A stretch of 64,000 nucleotides of DNA from UBA11855 sp035297385 (GCA_035297385.1 DATGZD010000136.1:13205-77204); one strand, 5' to 3'; shown: positions 48,814 through 58,579, counted from the stretch's first letter. The notes: generated by a model not told the origin, from the sequence alone. Numbers and translations: made by a program.

Positions 48814-49035
48814 ATGTCAGATAGAGCCTCAACTGAAATCAAATGTACTGATTGTGGCAAGCTCGCCACTGTTCCTTTCAAGCCGACAGCAGGTAAACCA
48901 GTCTATTGCCGTGAGTGTTTAGCTAAGCGTCGAACCAAGCGGACGGACGCTGGGAGTCGAATGGAAACAAGAAGTCAAAAACAAAGTAATGAGAAGCAAG
49001 CTTGGTCACGGCGAAGAGAAAAATGGATAAAGTGA
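48814..49035 (+). CDS. Zinc-ribbon protein (CxxC...CxxC) with basic tail
   Basis: 73 residues. IKCTDCGKLATVPFKPTAGK and PVYCRECLAKRR form a two-CxxC ribbon of the type found in many small archaeal proteins; the rest is Arg/Lys/Gln-rich (KQAWSRRREKWIK) and likely binds RNA or DNA. Third gene of the four-gene run. Confidence 0.65.
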   Translation: MSDRASTEIKCTDCGKLATVPFKPTAGKPVYCRECLAKRRTKRTDAGSRMETRSQKQSNEKQAWSRRREKWIK

Positions 49036-49048
49036 GGTTTTGAGAAGA

Positions 49049-49183
49049 ATGAAGGACGAAAATAATGTTTCCAAGCAAAAATGTTCGAGTTGCGGCAGCA
49101 CTAACCTTGAAGAAGACGCAGATTTGGTTAAGTGTCTTGATTGTGGCATGGGCAAGTATAAGGGCGGCAGGCATAAGTCTTAG
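49049..49183 (+). CDS. 44-aa zinc-ribbon mini protein
   Basis: MKDENNVSKQKCSSCGSTNL then DLVKCLDCGMGKYKGGRHKS. Two CxxC pairs 16 residues apart make a minimal zinc ribbon. TGAGAAG lies just before the ATG. It lies 13 nt behind the preceding zinc-ribbon gene. Confidence 0.6.
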   Translation: MKDENNVSKQKCSSCGSTNLEEDADLVKCLDCGMGKYKGGRHKS

Positions 49184-49443
49184 ACAAGTGCTTAAAAGCC
49201 TACTCTTTATGTCAAGTGCGCATTTATAGCATCGAGTTTGTTTTCAATTTTGCAGGTGCAACATGCGAGACCTATTTAACTTCATCTTAGACTCCATAGA
49301 AAGGAGACTCATATCCTCCTCTCTCTCAAAAAAGGGCCTTAAGAGATTAAAGCCAAAATTTAATCTGCATGCAAATTGGTTGAGTTATTCTCCGAATTGT
49401 CAAGTGCCGGTGATTGAAGATGTTATTTTTGGGTTGACTATGT

Positions 49444-50343
49444 TTAGCTGAGAATTGGATTGATTTTCAATAGACTGCTCAACATGAGGCTTAGGGTAAA
49501 AACGATAGCAACAATGACAAAGTCTTTTGCTAAAACCTCCCCCATCCTCTGCAGTTTCTGTAGGTCTTCGCTCTCTGGTTTGAACAAAGTGCGTCTTTTC
49601 TGGACTACTCGGACGAACACAAATGTGGCAAGTCCTAGCAAGGAAAAGTAGTAGGTCCAACCAAGCTGGAAAAGGGAGCCGACAAAAACCATCAGGGGAA
49701 TCATAGCGTACCCTAAAATGATCGTTAAGAGAATGCCTTTGCGGAAACCGAAAATTATTGGTAGTGTTCGTGAGCCACTGTTGAAGTCTGAAGTGTAGTC
49801 GGCTAAGTCTTCCCACAGGCTGTTGACTGAGGTTGTCAAGCCAACGAGTAGTACCAATGAAATGATATCAGGTGTAAATGCGTTGAAGAAAGCCGCAACG
49901 ATTAGCACAGGAACCGCGCCCACAGTGAAGTTTACTATGGGTTTGTACGCAGTTTTCCGAAGTCTAATAGGTGGAACAGAATACAAGACTCCAAAGATTA
50001 TGCCTAAAGCAACAAGCAATAGTACATAGGGAATCAACGTTGCAGCACCCAGCGCCAGAGACACTAAAGTGAATGCTGCAGTAATAATCACGCCCAATTT
50101 CCCAAGCTTCCGGGTAAACTGTGCCCGTACAGGATCAGAAAGCGTATCCAAGTCAACGTCGCACACATTGTTTATTGCATCCACTGCACTCCAAATACAG
50201 AAGACCATGGCACCAAGGTAAATCGCTGAAGACCAAGCAAGACTCTCAGCCATTAAAAATGTAGCACCGATGGATATCATGAAAAGCATTAAGCCCCGTT
50301 CAACGCTGATGAACTGGGCGAACCCTTTGACTTCTCGAAACAT
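49444..50343 (-). CDS. UbiA-family membrane prenyltransferase
   Basis: 299 residues, eight or nine membrane helices. The first Asp-rich motif is AINNVCDVDLDTLSDP (NxxxDxxxD pattern), the second is DLADYTSDFNSGSRTLP (DxxxD followed by the conserved R-T-L-P). These bind Mg2+-prenyl diphosphate. Archaeal UbiA homologues include digeranylgeranylglyceryl phosphate synthase and enzymes of quinone or chlorin side-chain attachment; which one cannot be decided from sequence alone. The gene stands alone, with the zinc-ribbon cluster beyond its 3' end. Confidence 0.85.
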   Translation of the reverse strand: MFREVKGFAQFISVERGLMLFMISIGATFLMAESLAWSSAIYLGAMVFCIWSAVDAINNVCDVDLDTLSDPVRAQFTRKLGKLGVIITAAFTLVSLALGAATLIPYVLLLVALGIIFGVLYSVPPIRLRKTAYKPIVNFTVGAVPVLIVAAFFNAFTPDIISLVLLVGLTTSVNSLWEDLADYTSDFNSGSRTLPIIFGFRKGILLTIILGYAMIPLMVFVGSLFQLGWTYYFSLLGLATFVFVRVVQKRRTLFKPESEDLQKLQRMGEVLAKDFVIVAIVFTLSLMLSSLLKINPILS

Positions 50344-50501
50344 ATCGTCAACATATGCCTAGATTACTTAAAGGTTCCCAACTCTAACAAAACTTCCATT
50401 ACGTTAGATTATGATGTATCCGCAGTCACACTGCCAACTCGCCTGATTCTGCCTGTATCGAAACATTATGTTCCCCTAAGTAACTCTATCTGAAACTCCC
50501 A

Positions 50502-50773
50502 TGGAAAAATCAATACCAAAGGTTTGTTCAAGATCTATCTGAAGGCAAGATTGAAGAAAGTTTCAGGTATAGTCGAACTAGATTTCATGTTCAAATTCGC
50601 AGAACCTTACTGACTTTAGGATTAATTGGTATTCAACAAAGACCTACAGAATTGTATAGTACAGATTTTGAGCCAGAAAAACAACGTCGTGCACGTGGAG
50701 TTGTGTGGATAAATATGTGGCTGTTCGACAACCAATTGCCAAGCGGCCTCCTGATGGTTTGAATTTAGTTTGA
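50502..50773 (+). pseudogene. Remnant of a small conserved protein, copy 2
   Basis: A frame without a start reads WKNQYQRFVQDLSEGKIEES, SRTRFHVQIRRTLLTLGLIG and STDFEPEKQRRARGV, then must shift by one base to VDKYVAVRQPIAKRPPDGLN and a stop. The helix pair FRYSRTRFHVQIRRTLLTLG looks like a DNA-binding helix-turn-helix. The end matches the fragment at 44147-44281, so two decayed copies of one gene exist. Confidence 0.5.
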
Positions 50774-50875
50774 TTAACTTGGATTATATGTCAAAAATGG
50801 AATAAAGAGTTCTGAATCTGGAATTGAATAAAATAGTAGCAAAAAAAGAAGGGTTGTTTGTAGAGACTTTGCTCG

Positions 50876-53314
50876 CTACTTTTTCCTGTAGAGTACTACT
50901 CCAACTATAGCCACTAAGATCATTATGGCGATTGCTGAACCTATGATTGTCAGGGTATAATCTGGCATTATTTGTTGTTGCTGTGGTGTTGAGGTTTCTG
51001 TTGATGTTTTGCCTATGCTTAAGCCTGTTTCTGCATACGAGCCATAGTATGAGTTGCTTCCATCAAAGGTTGCATAAACTGTATATTCACCCTCGGATGG
51101 TGGAGTCCATGTTTTCTTGAATAAGCCTCCACTATCACTGGTTACTGTTCCAATATCGATTACATCACCGTTTGAATCAACAGCTGCTAATCTAACTGTA
51201 ACTCCATTAGGTTTTGGTGGATTATTCAGTAATGTTGCGTTTTGCATGTGTAAGTAGTCCATCCATTCGCTCATGTCTTCGTCAGAGATGGCGGGTGTAT
51301 TTGCTGATGCAGGTGACATATCCATAACTGTGCCTTGAATTAATACGCTTGTTCCAGCAGTAACAGTTGTTAATGGTGCATTTATGGTTGTTTGAGTTTT
51401 ACCTTTGCCTACACAATACATGTTTCCATCGTATGTTCCAGCACCTACAATGTAACCATTAGCAGCAGCGCTTGGGTAAACTCCACCATTTAAAGTCCAT
51501 GATACATCTCCTGTAGTAGCGTTGATGCATACTAGCATTGCTTGTCTTGGAATAGGGTTGATTCCGTATCCAAGGGAATAGCCTCCGTATCCATAGAGAT
51601 TGCCGCCTACTAATGTACATCCATAGACGAAGGGCACCGCATTGTTGGGGTATTCAGTTGAAGCAAAAGCCTTACTTCGCCATACTTGCTGTCCTGTTGC
51701 TAAGCTTAAAGCGGCCATTGTGCCGTCTGGGAATGCAAGGTACAGGTTTTCATAGTCGTTGGTCTGAGAGTTGTAAACCGTCCATGTTGTAGCCCATGCA
51801 GAGTCGGCAAAGCTGGTACTTGTCCATTTCAAAGTGCCAGTTAGCATAGAGTAGCATTTGAAGGTTGTTTCAGTTGGGTCAAAGACAATAAAGTCATTTA
51901 CACCGTAAAGGTCGAATTCCTCGTTAGTTGCGACTGGATAGTTTAGGGTAAGGTTCCATCGTGAGGTTCCGTCTTTTGCACTGTAACCCCAGTACTGATT
52001 ATAGTTGTATAATACAACTGTAGATTGATCGGTTGATATTCCGAAGAGTTGGACACCACGAGCGACCGCGATTGGTACTGGCAGTGGGATTTCCCATATG
52101 ATTCCTGTTGGCCAATTGTTATTGATAACTTTGGATAGGTTCCAGGCAAACAATTTACCACTTCTTGTTCCGTAGGCAAGGTTGGTACCGTCAATCATTC
52201 GGGCAGAGGTACAGTTAACGATTGACCGCGCTAGTGCTCCAGTTAAGGGATCATAGAAATTCCATGTAGAACCAGAGGCTGAAAATATGTACGATGTAAC
52301 GGCTGCTCCATAGGAACTGGCGAGAAGTACTGAAGGATCTAAACTGCTTTGAGCATATGCGTTTCCAGGTAAGTGGATGCCGCCAGTGACGGATCCATCC
52401 TTTGTATATAGTATTTCTCCAGTTGCTAAATCGACGCATTGAAATTGGTTAGCATTGGCAATATTATAGAATGCTCTGCCATCCATGACTATGGCACCTT
52501 TGTCAACAGAACCAGGACTAAAATAGCTAAGACTACCATAATCACCGCCTATTATACCTCCTTTTTGATATGGGTGGCTCCAAACTATGTGTGCAGTGTT
52601 AGGTGCTGAACCATAGGGTTGCCAATGACGATAAGTGGTACCGTAAATCGAAGCGCCGTTCATAATGACAAGCCAGTCACCTGATATTTGACTCCATTCT
52701 CTATTGTTACTGTTAATCGGGTATTTCCAATACGTGTTTGGGTTTGGTAGTGGTGACCATGGATAACCATTAAGTAAACCTGCCATTACTGGTTCAGTTT
52801 GAACTGTAAAATAGGCTGGTTTGCTAGTGCATGCTGAGTAAATTACGGTTCCTGTTTTGTCAGTTACATTCTGTTCAGGCATTGTAAAAGTTACGCTCCA
52901 ATTTCCAGCCATACTAGGTGCATAATAAAAGTAGATAGCTCCAAGTGCTTGTGTTTGTCCTGGAACGTATTGACCCGTTCCATCAATTGGCATGAACGTG
53001 TCTTTTGTTCCATCAGGTTTTATGAATGTTACAGTTATTTCAGTGAAGCCTTTAAAGTATGGCTGATAAGAATAGGTTGTAGGCAGAGGAAAAATCCATA
53101 AGTTTACAGTTGCTTCTTGACCGACGCCAACTAGTTTTGGTGCAACGCTTATGTAACCTACTGTTTTTTCTGGTTGAGGAATACCGACTTGCGCTAAGCT
53201 TGGTTGAGATAAAACCATCATCAGTGTCATAGTTAACATTAGAATTAATGTAAGTGAGCTGAATGTTTTTTTGTTTCCTTGAATGTTACTTGTCTTAAGT
53301 CTAAAATGTTTCAT
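50876..53314 (-). CDS. Secreted, C-terminally anchored PQQ-like beta-propeller protein (group a)
   Basis: 812 residues, the closest paralogue of 23237-25702 along its whole length. Signal helix LTLILMLTMTLMMVLSQPSL then AQ; KTVGYISVAPKLVGVGQEAT; LPNPNTYWKYPINSNNREWS and QISGDW; propeller strands (LATGEILYTKDGS, AKDGTSRWNLT, LATGQQVWRSK, ATTGDVSWTLNGG); Ig-like module SEGEYTVYATFDGSNSYYGS; one membrane helix ending VLYRKK. It lies apart from the main array, between UbiA remnants and the histone gene, showing dispersal by duplication rather than only tandem growth. Confidence 0.85.
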   Translation of the reverse strand: MKHFRLKTSNIQGNKKTFSSLTLILMLTMTLMMVLSQPSLAQVGIPQPEKTVGYISVAPKLVGVGQEATVNLWIFPLPTTYSYQPYFKGFTEITVTFIKPDGTKDTFMPIDGTGQYVPGQTQALGAIYFYYAPSMAGNWSVTFTMPEQNVTDKTGTVIYSACTSKPAYFTVQTEPVMAGLLNGYPWSPLPNPNTYWKYPINSNNREWSQISGDWLVIMNGASIYGTTYRHWQPYGSAPNTAHIVWSHPYQKGGIIGGDYGSLSYFSPGSVDKGAIVMDGRAFYNIANANQFQCVDLATGEILYTKDGSVTGGIHLPGNAYAQSSLDPSVLLASSYGAAVTSYIFSASGSTWNFYDPLTGALARSIVNCTSARMIDGTNLAYGTRSGKLFAWNLSKVINNNWPTGIIWEIPLPVPIAVARGVQLFGISTDQSTVVLYNYNQYWGYSAKDGTSRWNLTLNYPVATNEEFDLYGVNDFIVFDPTETTFKCYSMLTGTLKWTSTSFADSAWATTWTVYNSQTNDYENLYLAFPDGTMAALSLATGQQVWRSKAFASTEYPNNAVPFVYGCTLVGGNLYGYGGYSLGYGINPIPRQAMLVCINATTGDVSWTLNGGVYPSAAANGYIVGAGTYDGNMYCVGKGKTQTTINAPLTTVTAGTSVLIQGTVMDMSPASANTPAISDEDMSEWMDYLHMQNATLLNNPPKPNGVTVRLAAVDSNGDVIDIGTVTSDSGGLFKKTWTPPSEGEYTVYATFDGSNSYYGSYAETGLSIGKTSTETSTPQQQQIMPDYTLTIIGSAIAIMILVAIVGVVLYRKK

Positions 53315-53339
53315 TCTTTTCTCCCTTTCAAATTTTTTT

Positions 53340-53350
53340 GCCTATAGGGC
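53340..53350 (-). promoter_or_regulatory. Weak leader hairpin before the beta-propeller gene
   Basis: GCC..GGC around a TATAG loop, 25 nt before the ATG, then an A-run and GGGAGAAAAG. Only 3-4 bp; position, not stability, is conserved. The following 53351-53774 holds no gene. Confidence 0.35.
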
Positions 53351-53774
53351 GATATGTCATTATTCAACTATGCTAATAAGTTTTTCGTGATTTTGGTGTA
53401 TTGTTGATTAAAAAGATGTTTGATGCTCAACAAATTATCATAATGTGGCTAATGATTACAGCTCGTAGAGAGCGCTAATAATCAAATTAACTGAATAGTG
53501 ATAGCTAAGAGATTACGTTAGGAATGGAATAGGAAAGATGATTTTACTTTGAAATTCGACTTGGTTGATAAAAAGTTATTACATGAAGCACTGTTTTATG
53601 GAGTGATTAAAGAAACAAGTTGTTAAGCTGAATTTTTCAACAATGAACTAGTATGAGTTTTGAGGGTTGCCAAATTAAATGGGTTGGTGTAAGTTGAAGC
53701 AATTGAGGCTTATGCTATCGGTGATAGATGGATAAGTGTTAAGTATTTCTTCTAATAGAAAAAGAAGTTTGAAG

Positions 53775-54005
53775 ATGACGTGTATGACTAATGTAGAATT
53801 ACCTGTAGCTGCTGCACATAGAATATGTAAGAAAATAGGTGCAGAACGAGTAAGTGATGAAGCCTCAAAAGAATTAACAAAAGTTTTAGATGATATTGGT
53901 TGTAAGATTGCTAAAGAAGCACTTGATTTTGCTATGCATGCTGGTAGAAAAACGATTAAAGCTGAAGATATAGAAATAGCTGCTAAAAAAGTTATGGAAA
54001 GATAG
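53775..54005 (+). CDS. Archaeal histone
   Basis: 76 residues (an ATG at 53784 is equally possible; a longer frame to 53736 is unlikely). The whole protein is one histone fold: VELPVAAAHRICKKIGAERV, SDEASKELTKVLDDIGCKIA, KEALDFAMHAGRKTIKAEDI and EIAAKKVMER. The RKT.KAED loop-helix contact and the basic residues of helix 1 and loop 1 are present. Archaeal histones form dimers and longer hypernucleosomes that wrap DNA. There is no long tail. The unusual feature is two cysteines (HRICKK, DIGCKI), uncommon in the family. No partner gene adjacent. Confidence 0.9.
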   Translation: MTCMTNVELPVAAAHRICKKIGAERVSDEASKELTKVLDDIGCKIAKEALDFAMHAGRKTIKAEDIEIAAKKVMER

Positions 54006-54105
54006 TATTCCTATCTCTATGTTCAGCACTATTTTCGTAGTGCTAGTGCGTCTTTGTTTCCTCTTAAGTAACTATTTAGACTGGCGGGTTTATCCATGGG
54101 ACAGA

Positions 54106-54160
54106 AGGATTTGAACATGGCCAATAGTGTGGAGATATCACCCGCTTAATCTCTTTTTTT
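54106..54160 (+). repeat. tRNA-3'-end-like element D with oligo-T end
   Basis: AAGGATTTGAACATGGCC, then TGGAGATATCACCC, then CTCTTTTTTT. Same arrangement as elements C, E and F. Confidence 0.5.
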
Positions 54161-54278
54161 ATTTCTAATGTCTTATAATCGCCCACTAAGGTAATTGTTA
54201 TTTTGGGGTTGGGTGGAATTAAGAGCATGAAGTAGAGGTTCAGGCCTATTTTATTTTAGGAGTAGACAGACCTTTTGG

Positions 54279-54289
54279 CATATATAAGG
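54279..54289 (+). promoter_or_regulatory. TATA box for the STAND ATPase gene
   Basis: CATATATAAGG is a strong archaeal TATA box; with a start near 54305 the leader would be about 55 nt. Confidence 0.5.
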
Positions 54290-54362
54290 ATCTCAAGGGA
54301 TAAATAAAACTAAATAGGTACTTTCGTTTATACAAGAATAGATTCCGGCAGGTACAATCCTT

Positions 54363-57300
54363 TTGAAAATAGCAGATTTAGGGGAATCACGTCTTGTGGG
54401 AAGGGATTGGGAGCTTGGAGAGCTTGAGCGCTTTTTTGATTTAGCTAGCAGTGGGCAAGGAGTTTCAGTTTTTGTTACAGGCGAAGCGGGGAGCGGAAAA
54501 ACGAAACTATCTAACGAATTCCTGCAAAAAAAACGAGCAAAAGACGTAACGATTTTATCTGGTTGGTGCCTGAGCAATATTGCCATACCGTACTTTCCAT
54601 TCATTCAAGCTTTCGACCTTTCCCTACCTATTATCCGAAATGACCTGGGAGCCAATAGTAATTCAGGCTTAAGCGCTCTTCTAACAACTGTAAAACAGGA
54701 AAATGCCATTGATAACATAGACGCCATTACAGCTCAATCATGGAGAGATCGGTTATTTGCATTAATTTCACAAAAACTATCATTCATGTCATCCAACAAA
54801 CCGCTTATACTTTTCATTGAAGACTTGCATTGGGCAGATTCAGCATCCCTCTCGCTTCTACACTACCTTACAAGAATAGTCTCCGACGAGCGAATCCTGA
54901 TATTAGCAACTTATCGCAGTGACGAAGTTACTGAAACACTGGAAGGCAGCCTAAATCCGTTAACCGACACCCTGCGCTTAATGAACAGAGAGGACCTTTT
55001 CCAGGAAATAAAACTGCCAAACTTAAACAAAGCAAACGTAAAAGAAATTGCTGCTAGCATGCTTAAAGGAAACATAGATACTGATCTAGTCGAAAAGCTC
55101 ACAGTTGAAAGTCAAGGAAACCCGCTTTTTGTGATCGAGTCAATTCGAATGTTAACGGAGCGTCAAGAACTCATATGTGACGCTGGCGAGTGGCACCTGA
55201 TTGGCGACAAATTGGGGATTCCTCTGAAGGTAAGAGACATAATTCTTAGAAGACTAAGCGCTTTAAAACCAGAACAACGAAGAATTCTTGATGTAGCATC
55301 CGTTGTAGGCGACATCTTTGAACCGGAGTTGCTCGGTGAAATTCTAACCCAGAGCAGCCTCAGTATTCTGGAGGTTCTAAATACAATTTCTCATTCTAGC
55401 AGTCTTGTTTGCTGTGAAGGCAGATCATTCGTTTTTGATCATGCAAGATCAAGAGAGGTTCTGTATGAAGAAATCCGTTTACCTCTGAGAATGCAATATC
55501 ATGCTAGAATAGGTGAGCTTTTGGAGCAGAAAAGGCTAAAGTTCAAAAGCTTTCAACTAGCAGACTTAGCATACCATTTCAAGCAAGCGGATATCATAGA
55601 AAAAGCGATTAAGTATTCAATAGAAGCAGGCCAAGAAGCATTAGCAAAGTACAGCAACGCTGAAGCTATCAACCACTTCTCATATGCACTGGAAAGAATT
55701 GCCGACAGTCTGGGCAACGTAAATCTGAAGGAAACAGCGTTGGAGGGACTAGCTGAGGCTTACTTTGCAAATAACCAATTAAAAGATGCTATGAAAACCT
55801 TTGAGCAAGTCAGCCACCTTAATACTGGAGCAGATAAACTGCATGCACTAAGAAGGGCAATGGATTCAGCGTTTTTTCTTGGTGAATTCAAGCACCTTTT
55901 GGAGCTAACAAGCGAAGCTACAACCTTACCGAGACTTGATCCATTAGAAAACGCTCGAGTTATCATGAACAGAGGTAGAGCAACCCTCTTCCTGGGAAAT
56001 TACAAGGAAGGAGCACAAGATCTTGAAATGGCACTTAAGCTTTTTGCAAAGGAATGTTCAATCCCTGACATTGCCCTGACTCTTTGCGGGCTAATGAGTA
56101 CTGGCACAAGGAAAGGGCTAGCCAGAGCACTTCTGGCAGTCACATTGTATAATGAGATGCATGATGAACGTGGGCTAGTAGGTGCTTGCTTTAGAGCAGG
56201 CCAAAGCTTCGGCTACATGATGCTCGCCGAGAAAGCATCAGAAATGTACAGCCGAGCCGTTGAAATTGCTAATCGGATTGGAAACTTTAACAAAGCGGCT
56301 GAAGCAAAAGCCTCTTCTAGCTGGCTCTTTGAAGCTGTGGGTGACTGGAACCGAGCGCTCTCAACGTCTCTTGAGGCATTGCAATTAAGCAAAAAAACGG
56401 ATTCCGAATGGGTCAACGCCATAATATACTCAAATCTTGTAAGGCAATATTGCGCACTAGGTGAAGCAGAGCAATCCAAGGAATTTATAAGTAAGCTCGG
56501 GACGCTGAAACCTGAGATTATTTCTGACAAATTATTCGTTAGGTTAGCCTTATCAAGAGCTGTTCTCTTAGCTGCTACAGGCAAATGGCAGGACACCGAA
56601 GACTATTTTTTAGTAGATGGCAGACCCGAAAAGAAACTAGCTTATTCGCTAAATCCATCATCTGAAACAACAGATCGGAGATATCGAGCACTGTTTTTAG
56701 AAAAACAGAATTATGCCCAAGAAGCCAGCAAGGAGATTAAGATTGCCACAAAACTAACCAAAAAAGTCCACAAACGATTCCTGAAGGCTGCAATTAAGAC
56801 ACAAGTGTTAGCTCCAAAAATTATCCAACAAAATCAAGAATTTGAAGTTAGTATTTATTTGATTAATGTTTCACAAAAACCTGTAACGTTAACCTCTATA
56901 GACCGATTGCTAACTCAGGATATTACTATTATGAAAATGCCTGATTTCTGTGCGCAACAAGAAACAAAAATCAACATTGGTAATCTACAACTTAGTGGCT
57001 TCACCGCTCAACCACTAAAACTTACCCTGTCAGCTAGAGCAAGCGGTAAATTCCATCTTAACCCTCGACTAAACTATATTGATAAGGGAATAACGCATGA
57101 AATTAAGCTGCCAACCATTGCCATAACAGCCAAACCTAAACAAGCGAAAGAAAAGACGGTTGAGCACTTAGTAGGAATTCCTTTACCAACACCTTCAACG
57201 AGCATCACGCAAAAAACAGGTGAATTTTTCGAGTTTAGAAGCCGTGATGCAGGATTGATATTCAACTTTCTTTTAACGAGTTTTTTAAATGATTATATGA

Positions 57301-57563
57301 AACGCAGAATCGTAATGGAAAAGGCGGGATGGAGAAGCTTAATTCAAATCGCCAAAGGCAGCAAAATCTCCCGATATAGTGTTTATGGGAAGGGAAGAAG
57401 CGGACCTGCATTGTCCGAGCTTCAGCGCCGAGGTCTTGTCGACACAAGAGTTTTTCCTGGTGAAAGAGGACGAGGTGGAAAAATATTGAAGATAAAAATA
57501 TCTTATGAGAAAGAACTAATAAAGAAACAGATTGACCAAAGGATTCTAAAGCCTGAAAATTAG
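54363..57563 (+). CDS. STAND-type AAA ATPase with helical repeats and C-terminal winged helix
   Basis: 1066 residues, TTG start. The N-terminus is an AAA/STAND NTPase: LVGRDWELGELERFFDLA, Walker A GEAGSGKTKL (about 42), Walker B LILFIEDLHWADSASLSLLH, sensor ILATYRSDEVTE and a winged-helix lid (VRDIILRRLSALKPEQRRIL). Residues 390-800 are helical TPR-like repeats (EKAIKYSIEAGQEALAKYSN, GNYKEGAQDLEMAL, SEMYSRAVEIANRIGNFNKA). A beta-sandwich region (about 820-910, EVSIYLINVSQKPVTLTSID) follows. The last 110 residues form a winged helix (WRSLIQIAKGSKISRYSVYG ... LSELQRRGLVDTRVF). It is built like a MalT/LuxR-type signal-integrating regulator but with an extra beta domain and an archaeal wHTH. The inducer and target are unknown. 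Confidence 0.8.
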   Translation: MKIADLGESRLVGRDWELGELERFFDLASSGQGVSVFVTGEAGSGKTKLSNEFLQKKRAKDVTILSGWCLSNIAIPYFPFIQAFDLSLPIIRNDLGANSNSGLSALLTTVKQENAIDNIDAITAQSWRDRLFALISQKLSFMSSNKPLILFIEDLHWADSASLSLLHYLTRIVSDERILILATYRSDEVTETLEGSLNPLTDTLRLMNREDLFQEIKLPNLNKANVKEIAASMLKGNIDTDLVEKLTVESQGNPLFVIESIRMLTERQELICDAGEWHLIGDKLGIPLKVRDIILRRLSALKPEQRRILDVASVVGDIFEPELLGEILTQSSLSILEVLNTISHSSSLVCCEGRSFVFDHARSREVLYEEIRLPLRMQYHARIGELLEQKRLKFKSFQLADLAYHFKQADIIEKAIKYSIEAGQEALAKYSNAEAINHFSYALERIADSLGNVNLKETALEGLAEAYFANNQLKDAMKTFEQVSHLNTGADKLHALRRAMDSAFFLGEFKHLLELTSEATTLPRLDPLENARVIMNRGRATLFLGNYKEGAQDLEMALKLFAKECSIPDIALTLCGLMSTGTRKGLARALLAVTLYNEMHDERGLVGACFRAGQSFGYMMLAEKASEMYSRAVEIANRIGNFNKAAEAKASSSWLFEAVGDWNRALSTSLEALQLSKKTDSEWVNAIIYSNLVRQYCALGEAEQSKEFISKLGTLKPEIISDKLFVRLALSRAVLLAATGKWQDTEDYFLVDGRPEKKLAYSLNPSSETTDRRYRALFLEKQNYAQEASKEIKIATKLTKKVHKRFLKAAIKTQVLAPKIIQQNQEFEVSIYLINVSQKPVTLTSIDRLLTQDITIMKMPDFCAQQETKINIGNLQLSGFTAQPLKLTLSARASGKFHLNPRLNYIDKGITHEIKLPTIAITAKPKQAKEKTVEHLVGIPLPTPSTSITQKTGEFFEFRSRDAGLIFNFLLTSFLNDYMKRRIVMEKAGWRSLIQIAKGSKISRYSVYGKGRSGPALSELQRRGLVDTRVFPGERGRGGKILKIKISYEKELIKKQIDQRILKPEN

Positions 57564-57828
57564 AAGGCTAAATACAAACCTTTTATGTTTTAGAAATTTT
57601 CCAAGAGGAATGAAAAGAAAAAAGAAAACCTTAAATCAACGAATAAACCTCCAAAATGTCTTCAAAATTATCTCAGTTTATTATTGAAGGCTGAAATTTG
57701 CCGTTAAATATCAAATTATTTTTTTTATGATCTTAAATTATCGTTTAAAGGCAAAAATGCTTCCTTAAACAGCTGTAAAAGATTTAGATATTTTTCAGGA
57801 CTATGAAAATTTACTGGAGGTGAAATGC

Positions 57829-58350
57829 ATGAAAGCAAAAATTCTATTACTTTTCACTTTCTTTTGCTTGCTTTTTTTAGCGGCTCCAGTCATGGCGATC
57901 GGACCCTGGCAAGCTGGAGAAGTAGGCAATAATCCAAACTTGAGCGTTTCTAATGGAGGCTTACGAGATGAGCGCGGAGAAGCAGGTGGATACATTGTTT
58001 GGGTGCAGTCAACTAACGGTTACTGGCTAAAATGGCTGTTTTTTGACTCTTCATCAGGACAGGGCAAAATGAATAGCGCAATAATAGCGGATATAGCTAC
58101 ATTGGCGCAATCTTCTGCTGATGGCTTATCGTACGCTAACGGTCAGAATACAGTAAATGAGAATCAGTGGATTTACCTGTCACCAGATGGTTCAGGTAAC
58201 CAATATACTGTACCTGGTTTAGGCACACATGGAATGGTTTGGTGGCTTTTCTACGCAGGCTTTGGACACAGTGTAGCAACAGCCAACGATGCAGCATCAA
58301 GGTATCCGAACGGCGCTTTCTGGCAGTATAACTTCGTACAATTAACTTAA
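57829..58350 (+). CDS. Small secreted protein, unknown function
   Basis: 173 residues from ATG 57829; GGAGGTGA sits six nt before it (an earlier GTG lies inside that site and is not the start). Signal peptide KAKILLLFTFFCLLFLAAPV then MAIGPW. The mature protein is rich in Gly, Asn, Ser, Trp and Tyr (NGYWLKWLFFDSSSGQGKMN, GMVWWLFYAGFGHSVATAND), mostly beta, with no membrane anchor and no cysteine, so it is probably released or bound to the surface by carbohydrate or protein contacts. No family recognised. A good terminator follows. Confidence 0.7.
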   Translation: MKAKILLLFTFFCLLFLAAPVMAIGPWQAGEVGNNPNLSVSNGGLRDERGEAGGYIVWVQSTNGYWLKWLFFDSSSGQGKMNSAIIADIATLAQSSADGLSYANGQNTVNENQWIYLSPDGSGNQYTVPGLGTHGMVWWLFYAGFGHSVATANDAASRYPNGAFWQYNFVQLT

Positions 58351-58359
58351 AGAAAATTT

Positions 58360-58396
58360 GGCTGGATTGAAAACAAAGATTCCAGCCACCTTTTTT
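58360..58396 (+). terminator. Hairpin and T-run terminator
   Basis: GGCTGGA (58360-58366) pairs perfectly with TCCAGCC (58381-58387), followed by TTTTTT. Confidence 0.7.
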
Positions 58397-58579
58397 AACG
58401 CCAACCGTTGAAATAAGCTTGCATGCTGGACTAAAAAACGGTTGACCAGTTTTTTCCTAAAAAAATAAGATACTTTTAGTATTAGCTCTTGAGTTGTGGC
58501 ATAATTATTATGGGATTTGCCAACATAATTCTTAATTATCGTAGTTTCCTTAGGGATAATTACTATATGCACTATCTTT

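Noticed and set aside
49263..49451. 62-codon plus-strand frame before UbiA
   Set aside because: AGGTG precedes its ATG, but the product shows no pattern and its end overlaps the UbiA gene on the other strand.
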